Below, piece after piece: positions 13,870 through 20,885 of a stretch of 20,885 nucleotides of DNA (positions are counted from its first letter, which is position 1; each line of letters opens with the position of its first letter). The DNA comes from JBFGCM01 sp041581135 (GTDB taxonomy: Bacteria; Actinomycetota; Acidimicrobiia; Spongiisociales; UBA5794). The position numbers and the translations under genes were made by a program. The notes under the pieces were generated by a model. It did no database searches and was not told the origin of the DNA. It was given only the letters and a program-made list of their open reading frames with translations. The stretch covers positions 1 through 20,885 of the forward strand of contig JBFGCM010000070.1 of NCBI GenBank assembly GCA_041581135.1. The letters run 5' to 3'.

Positions 13870-16800
13870 TCAGGTTCCCGAGCCGGCTCGTTCGCCGGCG
13901 ACCGTGGCCTCAGTGGGTGCCGCCGGAAGCACCGGCGGGGCCGGTCGCAAGATCCAGAATGCGTCCCGTTGCCCGTTCCAGTCTTCCAGAATATGGCGGG
14001 CGCGACTGCTCTCGGTGGCAGCGAGGTGCTCAGAGAGCAGTTGCCGCACCATCGTCGCATCGTCCGACTCCAGCCGGCGCAGCTCGGGAGCCGTGTCGGC
14101 AACGTGCCGAGGCGCCATCCCTGCGGGGTCCCACACGAACAGCACGCCGCCGGTCATCCCCGCCGCCAGGTTCCTGCCCACGGGGCCGAGGATGAGCACG
14201 GCACCGCCGGTCATGTACTCGCAACCGTGGTCGCTGACGCCCTCCACCACCGCGACCGCACCCGAATTGCGAACCGCAAAGCGCTGTCCCACCGTTCCGG
14301 CGACGAACAGTTTGCCGGCGGTGGCACCGTAGAGACAGGCGTTGCCTGCGCCATGGGGCGCGGCATTCGGGTCCGACACCCGTGGCGTGATCGCAATCAT
14401 GCCGCCTCCCATTCCCTTGCCGACGTAGTCGTTGGCGGTTCCCGTCAAGCGCATCTCCACACCGTCACACAGGAATGCACCGAAGCTCTGTCCGGCGGTG
14501 CCGGACAGACGGGCGGTCAGCACGGTGTCGGGAGGTGCCTCCCCGTCGAGCAACTCGGTGATCTCCCCGGCCAACCGGGTGCCCACCGCCCGATCGGTGT
14601 TCTGGATGGGATAGCCGAGGTCGAGTGCCTCTCGACGCCGGACCGCCCGCCGGCCCTCTGCGGCGAGCTGCTCCCCCAACGGAGAGCGATCGATGCTCAC
14701 GAACGGGGACCGGTCGTCCGGCACCTCGGCGCGGGCGAGGAGAGCGACAAACTCCTGTGCCACCGGATGCTCGCCGTCGACGGCCGCCAACAGATCCCCA
14801 CGCCCCGTGATCTCGGCCAGCGAGCGCGCCCCCAGGTTCGCCAGATGCACCCGCACCTCGGCGGCCACGTGGCGGAACAGGTTGACCACCTGGTCCACCG
14901 AGCCGGTGTACTTGGCCCGCAGCTCTTCGCGCTGGGTGGCGATGCCGACCGGACAGGTGTTCTCGTGACACTGCCTGACCATCTTGCAGCCGAGCGCCAG
15001 GAGCGGCACCGTCCCCCAGCCGAACCGATCGGCTCCGAGCAGGGCCGCCACCACGACGTCGCGCCCGGTGCGCATGCCCCCATCGGCCTCCAGAAGCACG
15101 CGGCTGCGCAGCCGGTTGGCCACGAGCGCCTGGTGGGCCTCGGCCAAACCCAGCTCCCAGGGAGAGCCGGCGTGCTTGATCGACACCATCGGTGAGGCCC
15201 CCGTGCCTCCACTGTTGCCCGATATCAACACGGCATCCGCCTGGGCCTTGGCGACGCCCACGGCGATCGTGCCCACTCCGGGACCCGACACGAGCTTCAC
15301 TGAGACCCGAGCGAGCGGCTTGAAGGTCTTGAGGTCGTGAATGAGCTGGGCGAGGTCCTCGATGCTGTAGATGTCGTGATGCGGAGGCGGCGAGATCAGG
15401 GTCACCCCCGGCTCGGTGTGGCGGAGTCGGGCGATCTGCTCACTCACCTTGTGCCCGGGTAGCTGGCCGCCCTCCCCCGGCTTGGAACCCTGAGCCATCT
15501 TGATCTGGTACTCCTCCGCAGACGCCAGATAGGCCGGGGTGACCCCGAAGCGCCCACTCGCCACCTGCTTGATCGAGGAGTTGCGCGGCGTCCCGAACCG
15601 GGCCGGGTCCTCACCGCCCTCTCCGGAGTTGGAGAGGCCGCCGATGTAGCTCATCGCCTCGGCCAGGGTCGTGTGAGCCTCCTCCGACAGCGCACCCAGG
15701 GACATGGCCGCCGTGGTGAAGCGGCGCATGATGCGCTCCGCCGGCTCGACCTGATCCAGCGGCACCGGGTCGGTGGGTGGAGCGAATCTCACCAGGTCGC
15801 GCAGCTCGAGGGGCGGGCGATCCTCCTGAACGAGCCCGAGGTACTTGTCCCACTCCTCCGGGTCGCCGGACCGTACCGCCTTCTGCACCGCGAGCACGGC
15901 GCGAGGCGAGGCGATATGCGGCATGCCACCACGCCGGTGCTTGTAGAAGCCCCCCGGATCTTCCTCCCCCGCCTCGTACAACGCATGCCGCTCCAGCACG
16001 TCGGCCGTGATGTGGTCGAACCCCACTCCCCCGATCCGACGCTCCACAAAGGTGAACGCTCGCTCGCAGACCTCTTCGTCGAGCCCGATGGCCTCGAACA
16101 ACTCGCTACCCCGGTAGGCCGAGATGGTGCAGATGCCCATCTTCGACATGATCTTCAGCAGGCCCTTCTCGAGAGACTCGCGGTAGTTCTCCTGCGCTTC
16201 CACCGGATCCCGATCGAGGTCCTCGGCCAGGGCCCGCACCTGCTCTATGGCCAGATAGGGGTTCACCGCCGACGCGCCGAAACCGATCAGGCACGCGAGA
16301 TCGTGTGCCTCGCGAGGCTCGCCGGACACCGACACGATCGAAGCCCGTAAGCGCTGTCCGGTGGCGATGAGGTGGTGGTGCACGGCGCCCACTGCCAGCA
16401 GCGATGGAATCGGAGCGCGGGCCGCGTCGACCTCGCGATCGGACAAGATGATGATGGTGACGCCGGATTCCACTGCCGCCTCGGCCTGACGGCAGAGATC
16501 GTCGAGCGCGTCACGAAGTCCCTGTTCGCCGGCCTCGGCCGGGAACAGCGCTTCCAACCAGATCGATCGAAATGCCGCGTCGTTCGAACCCCGTAGCGCC
16601 TCGACTTCGGCGTCGGACAACACCGCGGACGACAGCTCCATGAGGCGCGCCTGCTGCGGAGTTTCGGTGAGCAACGAACCCCGGCGGCCCACGTACGTCC
16701 GCAACGACATCACCAGGCTCTCACGGATCGGATCCATCGGCGGATTGGTGACCTGCGCGAACGACTGGTGGAAGTAGCGCGACAGGCGCTGCGGAGTGTC

Positions 16801-18264
16801 GGCGAGCGCGGCGAGGCCGGTGTCGTGACCCATCGAGAGGATCGGTTCGATGCCGTCGAGCATCTGCTGGAAGAGCAACCGTCGCTCCTCCGGGGTGTAC
16901 CCGAACACGCGGGACAAACGATCCGGCTCGAACCTCTCGTCCTGAAGCGGATCGAACGGGTCCTTCACATAGGCGGTCTGCGTGCTGATCCACTCGCCGT
17001 AGGGCCGGCGGGCGGCCAGCTCTGCCTTCACCGTGTCAGAGAGCCGGTGCTCGCCCGTCGACAGGTCCACGACAATGAGCTCGCCCGGACCGAGCTGGCC
17101 CGATTGGATCGCGTTGACCTCGTCCGCCGGCAACAACCCCGCTTCGGAAGCGACGATGACGAGGTCGGGCGTGACCGTCCACCGAGCCGGTCGTAGGCCG
17201 TTGCGATCGAGCCCGGCCAACACGTGGACTCCGTCGCTCGCCGCGATCGCCGCCGGACCATCCCATGGCTCGGTGAGGAACGCGTGATACTCGTGGAAGG
17301 CGCGGAGCGCCGGGTCGAGGTCGGTGACGTTCTCCCACGCGGCCGGGATCAACATCTCCTTGGCGTGGGCCACACTCCGACCGCTGCGCACCAGCACCTC
17401 GAACGCGTTGTCGAGGCTCGCCGAGTCGCTGGCGCTGTCTTCGAGCAGCGGAACGAGGTCCGGCGTGCGAGATCCCCAGATGTCGGAGACCAGGTCGGAT
17501 TGGCGAGCTGCCATCCACGCCCGGTTGGAGCGCACCGTGTTGATCTCCCCGTTGTGGGCGACCATCCGGAACGGCTGAGAGAGTGACCAAGAAGGCGAGG
17601 TGTTGGTGGAGTAGCGCTGATGGAAGATGGCGAAGTCGGTCTCGAAGAGCGGGTCGACCAGGTCCCAGTAGAACTTCTCGATGTTGGAGGCCGTGAAGAG
17701 CCCCTTGTACACCACGGTGCGACAGGAAGCCGACGGCATGCTGAACGCGGGTGTGTCCACCAATGCCAACTCCGTGGCCTTGCGGGCCAGGAAGATCCGT
17801 CGCTCGGCCTCTTCATCGCTGAACCCCTTGGAGCCGGACGCATCGACGATGGCCTGTTCGATCAAGGGCATGTTGTTGCGAGCCGCCTCGCTGAGCACGG
17901 TGGGACCGATGGGGACCTGCCTCCAGCCCACTACGCGCAACCCTTCTGCGGCCACAGATCGCTCGAGGACCTCCCGACATTCCTCGGCGGTGTCGGCAGG
18001 GAGAAAGGTCATGACCACACCGATTCGGGCGGGAGCAGTGATGCGGTTGGCATGGAGATGGTGTTCCAGCAAGCGCCGCGGAATCCGGGTCATCAACCCG
18101 GCACCGTCCCCCGTACCATCGGCAGACTTGGCTCCTCGATGGTCGAGACCGTGCAGACAGGTGACGGCGCGCCGCAGCAGCCGGTGGCTGACCTGGCCTT
18201 GCCGGTCGGCTATGAAACCGACGCCACACGCATCGTGGTGGTGCGCCGGGTCGTACAAAGGCAT
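13870..18264 (-). CDS. gltB: Glutamate synthase large (alpha) subunit
   Basis: GltB makes glutamate from glutamine and 2-oxoglutarate. The 1464-residue protein is full length. The start is the ATG at 18264, which gives a 12-residue propeptide before the nucleophile C13 (HHHDA-CGVGF), cleaved in the mature enzyme. Domain order: class II amidotransferase (13 to about 430, with HGLDHRGAKSADGTGDGAG), central domain, FMN-binding synthase domain (AAMSLGALSEEAH; SNSGEGGED; ISGNSGGTGASP) and the C-terminal GXGXG beta-helix (DGVEMRLTGTANDYVGKGMGG as start). The 3Fe-4S ligands C1093, C1099 and C1104 lie in CKMVRQCHENTC. An open reading frame continues 181 codons upstream but crosses a divergent gene and lacks homology. 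No gltD (NADPH-oxidising beta subunit) lies next to it in this window. A 292-bp gap separates it from sufB. Confidence 0.97.
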   Translation of the reverse strand: MPLYDPAHHHDACGVGFIADRQGQVSHRLLRRAVTCLHGLDHRGAKSADGTGDGAGLMTRIPRRLLEHHLHANRITAPARIGVVMTFLPADTAEECREVLERSVAAEGLRVVGWRQVPIGPTVLSEAARNNMPLIEQAIVDASGSKGFSDEEAERRIFLARKATELALVDTPAFSMPSASCRTVVYKGLFTASNIEKFYWDLVDPLFETDFAIFHQRYSTNTSPSWSLSQPFRMVAHNGEINTVRSNRAWMAARQSDLVSDIWGSRTPDLVPLLEDSASDSASLDNAFEVLVRSGRSVAHAKEMLIPAAWENVTDLDPALRAFHEYHAFLTEPWDGPAAIAASDGVHVLAGLDRNGLRPARWTVTPDLVIVASEAGLLPADEVNAIQSGQLGPGELIVVDLSTGEHRLSDTVKAELAARRPYGEWISTQTAYVKDPFDPLQDERFEPDRLSRVFGYTPEERRLLFQQMLDGIEPILSMGHDTGLAALADTPQRLSRYFHQSFAQVTNPPMDPIRESLVMSLRTYVGRRGSLLTETPQQARLMELSSAVLSDAEVEALRGSNDAAFRSIWLEALFPAEAGEQGLRDALDDLCRQAEAAVESGVTIIILSDREVDAARAPIPSLLAVGAVHHHLIATGQRLRASIVSVSGEPREAHDLACLIGFGASAVNPYLAIEQVRALAEDLDRDPVEAQENYRESLEKGLLKIMSKMGICTISAYRGSELFEAIGLDEEVCERAFTFVERRIGGVGFDHITADVLERHALYEAGEEDPGGFYKHRRGGMPHIASPRAVLAVQKAVRSGDPEEWDKYLGLVQEDRPPLELRDLVRFAPPTDPVPLDQVEPAERIMRRFTTAAMSLGALSEEAHTTLAEAMSYIGGLSNSGEGGEDPARFGTPRNSSIKQVASGRFGVTPAYLASAEEYQIKMAQGSKPGEGGQLPGHKVSEQIARLRHTEPGVTLISPPPHHDIYSIEDLAQLIHDLKTFKPLARVSVKLVSGPGVGTIAVGVAKAQADAVLISGNSGGTGASPMVSIKHAGSPWELGLAEAHQALVANRLRSRVLLEADGGMRTGRDVVVAALLGADRFGWGTVPLLALGCKMVRQCHENTCPVGIATQREELRAKYTGSVDQVVNLFRHVAAEVRVHLANLGARSLAEITGRGDLLAAVDGEHPVAQEFVALLARAEVPDDRSPFVSIDRSPLGEQLAAEGRRAVRRREALDLGYPIQNTDRAVGTRLAGEITELLDGEAPPDTVLTARLSGTAGQSFGAFLCDGVEMRLTGTANDYVGKGMGGGMIAITPRVSDPNAAPHGAGNACLYGATAGKLFVAGTVGQRFAVRNSGAVAVVEGVSDHGCEYMTGGAVLILGPVGRNLAAGMTGGVLFVWDPAGMAPRHVADTAPELRRLESDDATMVRQLLSEHLAATESSRARHILEDWNGQRDAFWILRPAPPVLPAAPTEATVAGERAGSGT

Positions 18265-18345
18265 CGGATTCGTCGCCAAACCCGCCCTTTCCCCTCGAGA
18301 GTCGATTCCCCGGTGCCGAGAGCGCCGGCGCCGCAGGAGCTCGAC

Positions 18346-18376
18346 AATGTAGCGGAGCCCGGCGGGACCGACGCAA
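18346..18376 (-). promoter_or_regulatory. Weak candidate gltB promoter
   Basis: On the minus strand TTGCGT (18371-18376), a 19-bp spacer and TACATT (18346-18351), giving a leader of about 75 nt. The long spacer lowers confidence. The 157-bp gap is a divergent promoter region with the gene at 18422. Confidence 0.25.
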
Positions 18377-18409
18377 TCCACGGCGTTTCGCGGCGTACTG
18401 CTCCCGCCG

Positions 18410-18415
18410 TAGGAT
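18410..18415 (+). promoter_or_regulatory. Candidate -10 box, leaderless NAD(P)-binding protein gene
   Basis: TAGGAT ends exactly 6 nt before the ATG at 18422 and no Shine-Dalgarno sequence is present, which fits a leaderless transcript. Confidence 0.45.
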
Positions 18416-18421
18416 CTGCCC

Positions 18422-18874
18422 ATGCCCGTCATCGTCATCGGCGCCGACAGCCCTCTCGGAGCGCAGATCGTCGCTGCGTTGCTGCCGCGGGAGGGAGAGG
18501 TGCGAGCGTTCGTCTCCGACGTCGCATCGGGAGCTGAGCTCAAGGGCCGCGGCGTGAAGGTGGCGATCGGCGACCTATCGGACGGCTCCCATGTGGGTGC
18601 GGCCGCCCTCCACACGTTCTCGGCGGTGGCCATCACCGCCGCCGCCGACGACGGTCGAGAAGTTGCGTTCGCCGATGATGCTGCGGGCGTCATCCGGCAG
18701 TGGGCGAACGCCATTCGGGAGGCCGACGTCAAGCGCGTGATCGTCGTGGGCGAGGATCCGGAGGGGATCCTCGCCGGTGCGGCGCCGGAATCGGCGGTGG
18801 TTGCCACGTCGGGACGCGCCCTCGACGAGATAGCCGCCGACGTGGCTCGCTTGGACGACGCGGCGGTCGTGTGA
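18422..18874 (+). CDS. Short NAD(P)-binding Rossmann (NmrA/SDR-like) protein
   Basis: A 150-residue protein that looks like a minimal NAD(P)-binding Rossmann domain. It opens with the strand-loop PVIVIGADSPLGAQIVAALL (GADSPLG in place of the usual GATGxxG, residues 7-13), then VRAFVSDV, a second strand VKVAIGDLSD (45-54) and a third strand VKRVIVVGEDP (102-112). The pattern matches the start of atypical short-chain dehydrogenases and NmrA-like redox sensors, but the catalytic Tyr-x-x-x-Lys and the substrate-binding half are missing, so it may be a regulator, a partner protein or a domain remnant that remains expressed. It is divergent from gltB and ends 2 bp from the convergent Eis-like gene. 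Function is not known. Confidence 0.7.
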   Translation: MPVIVIGADSPLGAQIVAALLPREGEVRAFVSDVASGAELKGRGVKVAIGDLSDGSHVGAAALHTFSAVAITAAADDGREVAFADDAAGVIRQWANAIREADVKRVIVVGEDPEGILAGAAPESAVVATSGRALDEIAADVARLDDAAVV

Positions 18875-18876
18875 CG

Positions 18877-20100
18877 TCAGAACATCTCCGGGCACCACGG
18901 TTGCGGGTGCCAGAGAAACAACGAGTCGGCGGTCGAGAGGGCGGCGGCATCGCCTGCGACCAATCCCACTGCAGCCAACTCCGAGGGCCGCCGCGCCCCC
19001 AGGTAGAGCGCACCGAGCGTGGTGGCGGTCATCTCCAGATCGGCGCTCGCCGACGACCGGGTACAGGTGGCCACGCCGCCGTCGACGACGAGCTCGTACG
19101 TGCCGTCGTTCCAGGGACAGAAGTCGTCGTGGATGCGGATTCCGATCCGCCCGTCGGCGGCGTACGCCCGCCGTGACAACGCCTCGGCGACGTCGACGGT
19201 GCGCACCCACAGGCCATCGCCGCGAGCGCGAGTGACCGCTCGCGCATTGGGCATCTGCCAATGGAGGTTGAAGTCGACGGGTGCATTCCACCACTTCACG
19301 GTCGGGAAGAGATCGATGGTGAGGAGATGGCGCCACAGACTGAGAGTCGCCTGGGCGTCGTTGCCGATGACCTCGATCACGCGAACCGTGCCCTGGGCCA
19401 CCATGTCGTCCCATTTCTCCGCTTGGCGATAGAGGGCGTAGCCGGTGATTCCAGAGCCCTCGCGTCGAGACACTGCGTACCGCCGCGCGCTGGCTCCGTC
19501 CCGGTGGTGCTCCTCATCGGGAAACCGCCAATTGGCCCAGTGCGAAGCACTTCGCGACAGCGCTCCCACCCGCGTCGAGCGCCACCCTTCGTAGACATCG
19601 GGAATGCGCTTCTGCCCCTCGGCGGCTTCCAGCAGATCGACCCGATCCAGCGGGACATCCCCCAGCTCACCGGTGGCACGGGTGTCGATGGTGACGTCGT
19701 AACGATCGGTCGCCCATCCGAACCCGTACCGGGGGTAGATCGCAGTCTCGGAGGCCCACAACCCGGCCAGGGGCTCACCGCGTTCGTGGGTGGCATCGAT
19801 GTGCGCTCGCATCATCGCGGTGAGGATGCCGCGGCGACGGTGAGTGGAGCGCACCGTGACCACCGTCGTGCCGCTCATCGGCACGCCCATCGACCCCGGA
19901 ACCGTCACCTCGAAGGCCAGATCGGCGCAGGTCCCCACCATCTCCTCGCCATCGAAGGCGCAGTAGGTGCGCTCCGTGGCGATACCGGCCCTCCACCGCT
20001 CGGTCTCTTCCTCCCGGGCGTCACTCCCGAACCCGGCGAGCACCGCCGAGTGGAAGCGTGGGAACTCCTCCGGCACGATGGCCCGGATCACGATGTCCAT
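18877..20100 (-). CDS. Eis-like GNAT N-acetyltransferase with SCP2-type C-terminal domain
   Basis: A 407-residue protein of the Eis (enhanced intracellular survival) family, tripartite acetyl-CoA-dependent N-acetyltransferases that in mycobacteria modify aminoglycosides and other amines. The N-terminal GNAT part has the acetyl-CoA site VTVRSTHRRRGILTAMM (81-97) and Y122 in ETAIYPRYGFG, matching the catalytic Tyr126 of Mycobacterium tuberculosis Eis. A second degenerate GNAT region follows, then a sterol-carrier-like domain from about residue 300. It ends in Phe407; in Eis the terminal Phe carboxylate acts as catalytic base, so the site looks intact. The natural substrate is unknown and family membership does not by itself show drug resistance. 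The ATG has no Shine-Dalgarno sequence; TAGCGT lies 6 nt upstream. Confidence 0.9.
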   Translation of the reverse strand: MDIVIRAIVPEEFPRFHSAVLAGFGSDAREEETERWRAGIATERTYCAFDGEEMVGTCADLAFEVTVPGSMGVPMSGTTVVTVRSTHRRRGILTAMMRAHIDATHERGEPLAGLWASETAIYPRYGFGWATDRYDVTIDTRATGELGDVPLDRVDLLEAAEGQKRIPDVYEGWRSTRVGALSRSASHWANWRFPDEEHHRDGASARRYAVSRREGSGITGYALYRQAEKWDDMVAQGTVRVIEVIGNDAQATLSLWRHLLTIDLFPTVKWWNAPVDFNLHWQMPNARAVTRARGDGLWVRTVDVAEALSRRAYAADGRIGIRIHDDFCPWNDGTYELVVDGGVATCTRSSASADLEMTATTLGALYLGARRPSELAAVGLVAGDAAALSTADSLFLWHPQPWCPEMF

Positions 20101-20106
20101 GGCCGA

Positions 20107-20112
20107 ACGCTA
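20107..20112 (-). promoter_or_regulatory. Candidate -10 box, leaderless Eis-like gene
   Basis: TAGCGT on the minus strand, 6 nt before the ATG at 20100, without a Shine-Dalgarno sequence. Confidence 0.4.
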
Positions 20113-20169
20113 TCAACCGGTTGTGGCGCCTGGGTGGGAATCCCGCGGCGTCGGCGTCCCGCGGCCGGG

Positions 20170-20175
20170 TAGCCT
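20170..20175 (+). promoter_or_regulatory. Candidate -10 box of the luciferase-like oxidoreductase gene
   Basis: TAGCCT, 30 nt before the ATG at 20206. Unlike its divergent neighbour this gene has a purine-rich Shine-Dalgarno region, GAGAAGAGG (20195-20203). Confidence 0.35.
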
Positions 20176-20205
20176 CGCCCCGCGCATTCGACGAGAGAAG
20201 AGGCC

Positions 20206-20885
20206 ATGAGCACTGTCCGCATCGCCCTGCAGATCCACCCCCAGCACGCCGACTACGACCAGATCCGCCGCACCGTCGCCGCAGCCGAGGAGATGGGCGT
20301 CGACATCGTGTACAACTGGGATCACTTCTACCCCCTCTACGGCGACCCGGACGGCAAGCACTTCGAGTGCTGGACGATGCTGGCGGCGTGGGCCGAAGCC
20401 ACCGAACGTGTGGAGATCGGTCCGCTGGTGACTTGCAACTCCTATCGAAACCCGCAGCTGCTCGCCGACATGGCACGCACCGTCGACCACATCTCCGGAG
20501 GGCGGCTCATCTTCGGCATCGGAAGCGGCTGGTTCGAACGTGACTACGACGAGTACGGCTACGAGTTCGGAACCGCGGGGGGCCGCCTGCGTGCCCTCGA
20601 CGCCGCGTTGCCCGTCATCAAAGCGAGGTGGGAGCAGCTCAATCCGCCTCCGACGCGCCGGCTTCCGATCCTGATCGGCGGCGGCGGAGAGAAGGTGACA
20701 CTCCGGATCACGGCCGAGCACGCCGATGTGTGGCACTACTTCGGCTCACCGGAGGAGATGGCCCACAAGAGCCAGGTGCTCGACAGCCACTGCGCCAACG
20801 TCGGGAGGGACCCGTCCGAGATCGAGCGAAGCGTCGGCATCCATCCCCATCGCCTCACGAAGGACCTGGAGAAGTACGCCGACGA
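20206..20885 (+). CDS. LLM-class (F420-dependent type) oxidoreductase, 3' end outside window
   Basis: The first 226 residues of a luciferase-like monooxygenase (bacterial luciferase fold, LLM class), a TIM barrel that binds F420 or FMN. Visible features are the first strand VRIALQIHP (4-12), VYNWDHFYPLYGDPDG (the DHF segment after the second strand), IGPLVTCNSYRNPQLLADMARTVDHISGGRL, which is the family's central signature, FGIGSGWFERDYDEYG, and LPILIGGGGEKVTLRITAEHADVW. The SGWFERDYDEYG and IGGGGEK motifs are typical of actinobacterial F420-dependent members, but cofactor choice is inference. The start has a purine-rich Shine-Dalgarno region. The frame is open to the window end, so the C-terminus is cut by the window. 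The substrate cannot be named. Confidence 0.9.
   Translation, partial: MSTVRIALQIHPQHADYDQIRRTVAAAEEMGVDIVYNWDHFYPLYGDPDGKHFECWTMLAAWAEATERVEIGPLVTCNSYRNPQLLADMARTVDHISGGRLIFGIGSGWFERDYDEYGYEFGTAGGRLRALDAALPVIKARWEQLNPPPTRRLPILIGGGGEKVTLRITAEHADVWHYFGSPEEMAHKSQVLDSHCANVGRDPSEIERSVGIHPHRLTKDLEKYAD

Noticed and set aside
13969..15195. Plus-strand open frame (408 codons) antisense to gltB
   Set aside because: No motif or RBS; gltB is intact on the opposite strand.
18265..18807. N-terminal extension of gltB by 181 in-frame codons
   Set aside because: It crosses the divergent promoter and overlaps the opposite-strand gene at 18422, its composition is unlike a folded domain, and it would place residues before a propeptide that must expose Cys13.
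587..20100. A defence island or biosynthetic gene cluster
   Set aside because: The genes are mostly housekeeping or single-enzyme types; there is no nuclease-helicase module, toxin-antitoxin pair, synthase or transporter set. NucS is chromosomal mismatch repair.

Overview
The window is about 20.9 kb of GC-rich, densely coding bacterial DNA. It reads as a chromosomal segment of an actinobacterium, perhaps near the Acidimicrobiia; that placement is inference. The signs are a NucS/EndoMS mismatch endonuclease, a suf block with a Rieske protein between sufD and sufC, an HrdB/SigB-like sigma factor, an Eis-type acetyltransferase, an F420-type luciferase-like oxidoreductase, many GTG/TTG starts, and genes with a TANNNT box 6-8 nt before a start lacking a Shine-Dalgarno (leaderless) sequence. 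I see no phage, transposon, CRISPR array, rRNA or tRNA.

Layout. At 2-583 is the C-terminal half of a GT4 glycosyltransferase, cut by the window edge, facing a small membrane protein (587-1009, minus). From 3964 down to 1094 on the minus strand runs a tight four-gene operon, sufD - Rieske ferredoxin - sufC - thioredoxin-like protein, in which every junction is a 4-nt ATGA/GTGA overlap. Divergent from it is a GH42 beta-galactosidase (4047-5828), followed by a secreted M23 peptidase (6050-6619). These face a minus-strand pair, a DUF4015-type lipoprotein (start 8809) and a family-5 uracil-DNA glycosylase, again joined by a 4-nt overlap. A short divergent promoter region carrying a 12-bp perfect palindrome separates the lipoprotein from a sigma-70 factor (8962-9888), which is followed by a GlsB-like membrane protein and a SIMPL-domain protein. 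NucS (11470-10811) faces them.

The second half holds a Tat-exported, acidic, cysteine-rich protein of unknown function (11598-12095), a strong hairpin shared with the converging sufB (13577-12171), a 292-bp intergenic region with two large inverted repeats, a full-length glutamate synthase large subunit gltB (18264-13870), a short NAD(P)-binding protein (18422-18874), an Eis-like acetyltransferase (20100-18877) and the start of a luciferase-like monooxygenase (20206 to the window end).

How the genes relate. SufB, SufC and SufD would form the Fe-S assembly scaffold, but sufB is about 8.2 kb from sufD with nine genes on both strands between, and no sufS or sufU is visible. Several local products need Fe-S clusters: GltB, the family-5 UDG and the Rieske protein. 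UDG and NucS are genome-maintenance enzymes. The sigma factor, GlsB-like and SIMPL genes may form a stress or envelope group (inference). No clear new multi-gene defence or biosynthetic system was found. The best leads are the split suf locus with its coupled thioredoxin-like protein, the Tat-exported Cys-rich protein, the lipoprotein-UDG coupling, and the regulatory repeats.
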